This document shows, piece after piece, positions 61,901 to 64,000 of a stretch of 64,000 nucleotides of DNA. Below the pieces are notes generated by a model, which saw only the letters and a program-made list of their open reading frames with translations, was not told the DNA's origin and searched no databases. This DNA is from Kitasatospora sp. MAP5-34 (GTDB lineage: Bacteria > Actinomycetota > Actinomycetes > Streptomycetales > Streptomycetaceae): NCBI RefSeq assembly GCF_029894335.1, contig NZ_JARXZC010000024.1, forward strand, positions 48,508 through 112,507, read 5' to 3'. The translations under genes were made by a program, and so were the position numbers. Each line of letters opens with the position of its first letter. Position 1 is the first letter of the stretch.

Positions 61901-62523
61901 ACGGCGGTGGTGGCGGTGGTGGCAAGACTGATCAGTCCAAGCACAAGAAGTCGGGGTGCCATGGTTTCTGGGGCTGCGCCGGGCACTATGCCGAGGCGAC
62001 CGGAAGCTGGATTGATGACCACCGAGGAATGCTGGCGACCGTGGTCGCCACGGCAGGATGCTTTGTCCCCGCAGTCGGCTGGGCCGCATGTGCCGGCCTT
62101 CAAGCGCTGGCGTACGGAGTCCGGACACAGCAGACGATCGCAGACGATGGCGGATGGGACAAGAACTCGAGTTCCATCCTGCTGGACGGCGTGCTCACGG
62201 CGGGGACTCTCGGAATCAGCGGCGCGGTATCGGTGGCCAAATACGGTTCGGCTCTGACGCTCACACAAGCTACCGGCAAAGCTGCTCCCGGGATTGTCGG
62301 AGGCGTCAAGAACCTCTGGAATGTTGGCGAAACCGCCAACTGGCAAGCGGTCGACAATTTGCCGGTGGCAAAATGGTCGATAAAGGTGGCCACCATTGCG
62401 CCGACCGTCCTGAATCAGGTTCGAAAGTACGAAGGGCGGGTTCCGCAGGTAGCCTCCAGCGTCAAGACCTTCATGACTACTCCCGTGGGGGCTGGTCTGG
62501 GGTGGGCGGCCTCCCTGCCGTAA
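55975..62523 (+). CDS. RHS/YD-repeat polymorphic toxin with novel C-terminal tip
   Basis: 2182 residues. The signal peptide is KRRDRRIARLLTVTLACATV, with cleavage near ALALRAAA. About 288-345 is SpvB/TcC-like (YPLAVPPAPSALAPKLSLDY, WVGDGWSMPQSYIERTY). A long YD-repeat shell (about 1070-1890) contains YDTLGR at 1131 and YDALDRK around 1404. The core reads VRQYDSTIGRFLSVDPVFEA, NYAGSNPVTGSDPTGL (D1927-L1931), the usual junction where RHS proteins cut themselves. After it come about 250 tip residues. These include C1967-x2-C1970 and C1995-x5-C2001, hydrophobic spans at about 2019-2046 and 2068-2088, then VKNLWNVGETANWQAVDNLP. I do not recognise the tip. Start ATG 55975 has AGACAGGG upstream. Confidence 0.9.
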   Translation: METLGGKRRDRRIARLLTVTLACATVMASSMGAAPALALRAAAPVHAGAPKLGKTPAVKGVSAVGSHFGKAADQSAPAYRPTKVAFPQPATATVAVVQGAPTLSAAATGPSVPVSLKAAPPKGASYAGPAAAEVSVKDRTAAAKAGIAGVLFTLTPTKAGQGAAQVSLDYSAFAQANGGDFGSRLQLVQLPACALTTPELASCRTRTPLSSTNNPTRKTVSAQVQLAASIPSVKGKSLLQNQQSAVAAVPMVLAATAGSPADGGGPSGTYSATTLSASGSWATGGSTGSFTYGYPLAVPPAPSALAPKLSLDYDSGSVDGQTSASQSQSSWVGDGWSMPQSYIERTYVPCADSPEGSASPSATYDECYGGEVLTISLNGASTSLVYDAAKNVYKAADDSGAVVTHVTNSSNGSGTYNTDYWTVTDRTGTAFSFGRNELPGWGSGKATTNSVDSVPVYSAHAGDPCYNSSGFSSSVCTMAYRWNLDYVKDVRGNAMSYYYDQDTNYYGENKGASNVSYIRDSHLNHIDYGFTDGNAYGTAPDRVAFTPGNRCNTTGCGPLTAATSSSWPDVPFDMVCASGATCTAQSPSFFSTVRLASIATQQYDPASTSYKPVDTWALSESMPTNGDGGATLWLDSITRTGNDLKGGGNTTALTLPPITFGKLDLQNRVDSTTDGLPPLYRFRVSSITTETGSAIGVQYTQPTPCTAPVTINPAANTSSCYPVYWTPSGYTSQILDWFNKYVVQKVTQTDPTGGAPVKATSYDYFNAAWHYDDNEVVQSKYRTYGQSRGYGDVRTYTGDGVNDRQTESESVYYQGMSNDNGSGTRMLTDSQGGAHEDLSQLSGKPLEETTWTGKGGSVDHSDITSYWVSAATATRSRTGLPDLTANAIEPVESWKRQALTGTGATTWRINETDKSYVTDTTDPDFGLAAATYTHTVPVNTAYDQCATTAYAQPNTTLNLVGLAASTETDSVACGGFTQGSPSSVPGSVNTVVAPTSVTRPDQVVTAGRIFYDDPTTAATWPQPAAPTFPQTGAPTLGDPSVVQTANGASGGALTYVTTSTQVRDSLGRPQDVYDAKGAKTHTDYASDSAGNPTGVTVTNPLGQKTTSTVDPTRGSVLTATDANLVVTTNQYDTLGRTTGVWLASRAPATNPANYVFAYTVSNTGVTAVTTSKMNDEAAYQVSTVIYDALLRPRQTQNPTPQSGRMVTDTFYDTHGWSTSTYNGWWDSATLPNTTLVSATSLKDQVPNQDYLTYDGQGRVTVDQSEQNNLVVSTTTTVYNGDRTTVLPPTGSTPKTTVTDPLGRTVELDDYTTPPTLNTPADTFAGTYTVSGGTTQPITYGYDNRGKQNQVNAGGSTWTTTYNLLGQVTDKVDPDAGHSAMQYDAGGLLTQAVDSRGKTVSYTYDALDRKTASYDAPSTGQTSGNQLAGWAYDNSNGVPGVTNPVGHLTTTTSYSNGAAYQTQEKGFNVFGEPLGQTVTIPASTEGSTLGTSYTFTHSYTSTTGLPFRDVYQGGAGLPPEVVTHGYAGNLDLPNSLGSTYGYAQGVIHDAYGRVQQQTIGSATSEGYITDQYDLHTGRLTDQLVTRQLATPTNVDEQAYTYDLSGNITKQISTRLGSTSTVETQCYQYDTLDRLSQAWTASDSCAATPTAAAHSNVGDGVSGGAYWTNWSFDALGNRTSQVDHSTTGGTDTSTSYTYNGNGTGQAHTLTSTTATGGSPAATSYQYDTAGNTTQRTTPAGGTQTLSWDDADRLTGVTGGTAGPTNYVYGADGTVLLQKDPTATTLYLPGEQLTLTSTGALSGTRYYTLPGGGTAVRTGTLGGPTSTYTFEIPDQHGTAGLALDSTCQTPTWRQFTPYGAARGTATTWSDNRTFLNAPTDTSTGFTTLGVRQYDSTIGRFLSVDPVFEAADARQLGGYNYAGSNPVTGSDPTGLMLYDPETGDTGGTTQQLQDAVNKTRSNPDYQDPAPCFTCTTSSDDGGGGGGGKTDQSKHKKSGCHGFWGCAGHYAEATGSWIDDHRGMLATVVATAGCFVPAVGWAACAGLQALAYGVRTQQTIADDGGWDKNSSSILLDGVLTAGTLGISGAVSVAKYGSALTLTQATGKAAPGIVGGVKNLWNVGETANWQAVDNLPVAKWSIKVATIAPTVLNQVRKYEGRVPQVASSVKTFMTTPVGAGLGWAASLP

Positions 62524-62667
62524 GCTGATCTGAGGTAGTCGGTCCGCAGTCGGCCGATGCTCCGCGAAAGGAATCAGCCTGGACCGGGCATCGGCCGACT
62601 GTTCTCGATTTGCACAGCTGTAGGACAGGCGATTGGCAGCCCGCACAGTACTCGGTGAGGATCAACC

Positions 62668-63096
62668 TTGAAGAAGCAGATGAGGATCTATCCGAAGGGT
62701 CAGAGAGTAGCCCTCGTCGCCGTGGGGGTGGGGTTTCTCCTGATCAGTTCCGCGTCCATGATGCGGGGCTCGGTGGCGGCGCGAATCTTTTACGGCGCTA
62801 TTCTCGTGGCGTCCCTGTGGTGGTGCTACCGAGGTGCCCGTCTCGGCTTGACGGTGGATCAGCAGGGAATTTCCGAGAGATCGCTGGGGCGAACCCGCCG
62901 GGTGGCCTGGCAAGAGGTCAAGGAGCTGACGGTCACCCGGGGCAGCGGAAATGCTGGAGCCAAGTTCTCGATGCTCGTTCTGCACTTTACGGATGGCCGC
63001 GAGCTGCCCTTGCGGGCAGCCGCCCGATTCAGCGATCAGGAAGTTCGAGAAATCCGTGACCGGGTGGCTGTGTATCGACCGGCCAAGGGGAATTGA
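62668..63096 (+). CDS. Small membrane PH-like protein, candidate immunity protein
   Basis: 142 residues from TTG 62668 (GGTGAGG 7 nt upstream; ATG 62680 has a weaker site). It has a basic start, two hydrophobic spans (about 13-31 VALVAVGVGFLLISSAS, about 38-55 IFYGAILVASLWWCYRG), then a beta-rich PH-like domain (LTVDQQGISERSLGRTRRVA, WQEVKELTVTRGS, FSMLVLHFTDGRELPLRAA). It lies 144 bp after the RHS gene on the same strand and has less extreme GC than the core, with codons like those of the toxin tip. That is the typical place for a cognate immunity gene. It also resembles actinobacterial PH-domain membrane proteins of unknown role. Immunity is inferred from position. Confidence 0.7.
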   Translation: MKKQMRIYPKGQRVALVAVGVGFLLISSASMMRGSVAARIFYGAILVASLWWCYRGARLGLTVDQQGISERSLGRTRRVAWQEVKELTVTRGSGNAGAKFSMLVLHFTDGRELPLRAAARFSDQEVREIRDRVAVYRPAKGN

Positions 63097-63109
63097 GCGG
63101 GACAGCTGG

Positions 63110-63142
63110 AACAGCCGGAGCCCTGCCAGGGCTCCGGCTGTT
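63110..63142 (+). terminator. Terminator of the RHS/immunity unit
   Basis: AACAGCCGGAGCCCTG and CAGGGCTCCGGCTGTT form a perfect 16-bp inverted repeat with a single-base centre, 14 bp after the stop. It closes the locus before the transposase region. Confidence 0.8.
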
Positions 63143-63218
63143 CTGCGTCGGCCTGTCGTGGACCGGCTCAGCCCGAATCCACCGGTCAATAGCCGGTCCA
63201 GGGTCCGGACATGAAAGC

Positions 63219-64000
63219 GGAGATGCCCCCTGACCAGGGAAGATGTGACTTGTCTAGGGTTACATCCAACTGATCTGGAGGGGCATCTCCGGGATGCAGT
63301 CTCTCATGCCGCCGCGAGCGGTTTCCGTCGCGTTCGACGCGCCGAACCTGATCGCGGACGCCGGGCTGGTCCCGCTGGTTCGCCTGGCCGAACGCGCCGG
63401 CCTGCACGGTCTCGTCGCAGAGCGGCTGCGCATCGAGGGCGCGGGCAACAGCGGCGGTGCCCACCCGGGTGCGAAGGCGATGACGCTGATCGCGGCGATG
63501 TGCGCCGGGGCGGACTCCATCGACGACACCGACCGGTTGCGGCACGGCGCGATGCGCCTGCTGTCCGGCGGGGTGCGCGCGCCTTCGACGCTGGGCACCT
63601 TCCTGCGCGCCTTCACGCACGGCCACAACCGGCAGCTCCACGCGGTGCACCGGGACTTCCTCGCCCGCCTGGCCCGGACCACGCCACTGCTGCCCGGCGC
63701 GGACAAGGTCGCGTTCGTCGACATCGACCCCACCCACCGGCGCGTCTACGGCCGCGCCAAGCGGGGCGCCGAGGTCGGGCGGTTCAAGGGTGTGCGGACG
63801 CTGCACCCGATCCTGGCCACCCTCAGCACGCCGCTGGCCCGCCCGGTGATCGCGGCCGTCCGGTTGCGGCGGGGCAAGGCCGCCGACGCCCGCGGCGCCG
63901 GGCCGTTCACCGCCGAGGCCCTCGCGGCCGCCCGGCAGGCCGGCGCGACCGGAACGGTGATCGTCCGCGCGGACAGCCAGTTCTACAACGCCGACGTCGT
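63219..64000 (+). mobile_element. Left part of an IS1380-like insertion sequence (boundary uncertain)
   Basis: A transposase gene with an inverted repeat GGAGATGCCCC (63219-63229) / GGGGCATCTCC (63280-63290) in its 5' leader. The repeat may be part of the terminal region or an operator/attenuator of the transposase. The exact left end and target duplication cannot be set without the right end, which lies outside the window. Confidence 0.6.
63294..64000 (+). CDS. IS1380-family transposase, N-terminal part (runs off window)
   Basis: At least 235 residues, open to the window edge. It starts MQSLMPPRAVSVAFDAPNLI, then DAGLVPLVRLAERAGLHGLV, AMTLIAAMCAGADSIDDTDRLR, and the DDE-type first Asp region VAFVDIDPTHRRVYG. 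TFLRAFTHGHNRQL and VIVRADSQFYNADV are also typical of the IS1380 group seen in streptomycetes. ATG 63294 follows GGAGGGG at -15 to -20, inside the hairpin arm, which may limit expression. Whether it is complete cannot be told here. Confidence 0.82.
   Translation, partial: MQSLMPPRAVSVAFDAPNLIADAGLVPLVRLAERAGLHGLVAERLRIEGAGNSGGAHPGAKAMTLIAAMCAGADSIDDTDRLRHGAMRLLSGGVRAPSTLGTFLRAFTHGHNRQLHAVHRDFLARLARTTPLLPGADKVAFVDIDPTHRRVYGRAKRGAEVGRFKGVRTLHPILATLSTPLARPVIAAVRLRRGKAADARGAGPFTAEALAAARQAGATGTVIVRADSQFYNADV

Noticed and set aside
56785..62646. 1953-residue leftward frame opposite the RHS gene
   Set aside because: Antisense shadow of the RHS gene; it lacks domain motifs and a ribosome site.

Overview
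The window is high-GC actinobacterial DNA, almost certainly from a Streptomycetaceae member (Streptomyces or Kitasatospora). The evidence is the strong third-position GC bias, GTG and TTG starts, and near-canonical RpoB, RpoC, EF-G, EF-Tu and ribosomal proteins. The gene order murB, adenosine deaminase, aspC, tRNA-Trp, secE, nusG, rplKA, rplJL, rpoBC, then rpsL, rpsG, fusA, tuf is the chromosomal core order known from streptomycetes. I cannot decide the genus from the sequence alone.

Layout. 1-2.0 kb: the end of a TetR regulator, a perfect 18-bp AT-rich palindrome and a DHA2-type MFS exporter. 2.1-5.6 kb: murB (+), an adenosine-deaminase-family enzyme and aspC (both -). 5.7-19.7 kb: tRNA-Trp and the rif-type core cluster (secE, nusG, rplK, rplA, a lipoprotein, rplJ, rplL, rpoB, rpoC), with readable promoters, an L10 leader with an attenuator-like hairpin, and terminators. 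19.7-37.6 kb: an accessory block lying between rpoC and rpsL. It holds a secreted S53 peptidase with three C-terminal repeats, a MoxR ATPase/VWA-metallopeptidase pair, a helicase-associated protein, a P450 with an ADP-ribosylglycohydrolase, a second ADP-ribosylglycohydrolase, a septum-formation-type membrane protein, a lipoprotein, a DUF2786 protein and an ABC transporter. 37.9-42.8 kb: the str-type operon rpsL-rpsG-fusA-tuf. 42.8-50.9 kb: a dTDP-rhamnose and surface-polysaccharide block (rfbC, rfbA leftward; rfbB, rfbD, a DUF2304 protein, two GT2 glycosyltransferases, a flippase-like protein and a methyltransferase rightward). 50.9-63.1 kb: two very large divergent secreted proteins, one with WapA/DNRLRE-like, FG-GAP-like and LamG-like regions and one an RHS/YD-repeat polymorphic toxin, the latter followed by a small membrane protein in the immunity position. 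63.2-64 kb: the start of an IS1380-like transposase running off the end.

How the parts work together. The core blocks build the transcription and translation machinery: SecE for secretion, NusG for elongation, the L1/L11 and L10/L7/L12 stalk proteins, the beta and beta' subunits, S12/S7, EF-G and EF-Tu. Each block has its own promoter and strong terminators. The polysaccharide block makes dTDP-L-rhamnose and probably assembles and exports a lipid-linked glycan. The most interesting accessory system is the RHS locus. The RHS protein ends in a self-processing core motif (DPTGL) followed by about 250 residues of unfamiliar, Cys-containing and hydrophobic tip. The next gene, with less extreme GC, encodes two membrane segments plus a PH-like domain, which would suit immunity to a membrane-acting toxin. 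Its divergent partner carries WapA-like N-terminal features but no YD repeats, which suggests a two-protein secreted system.
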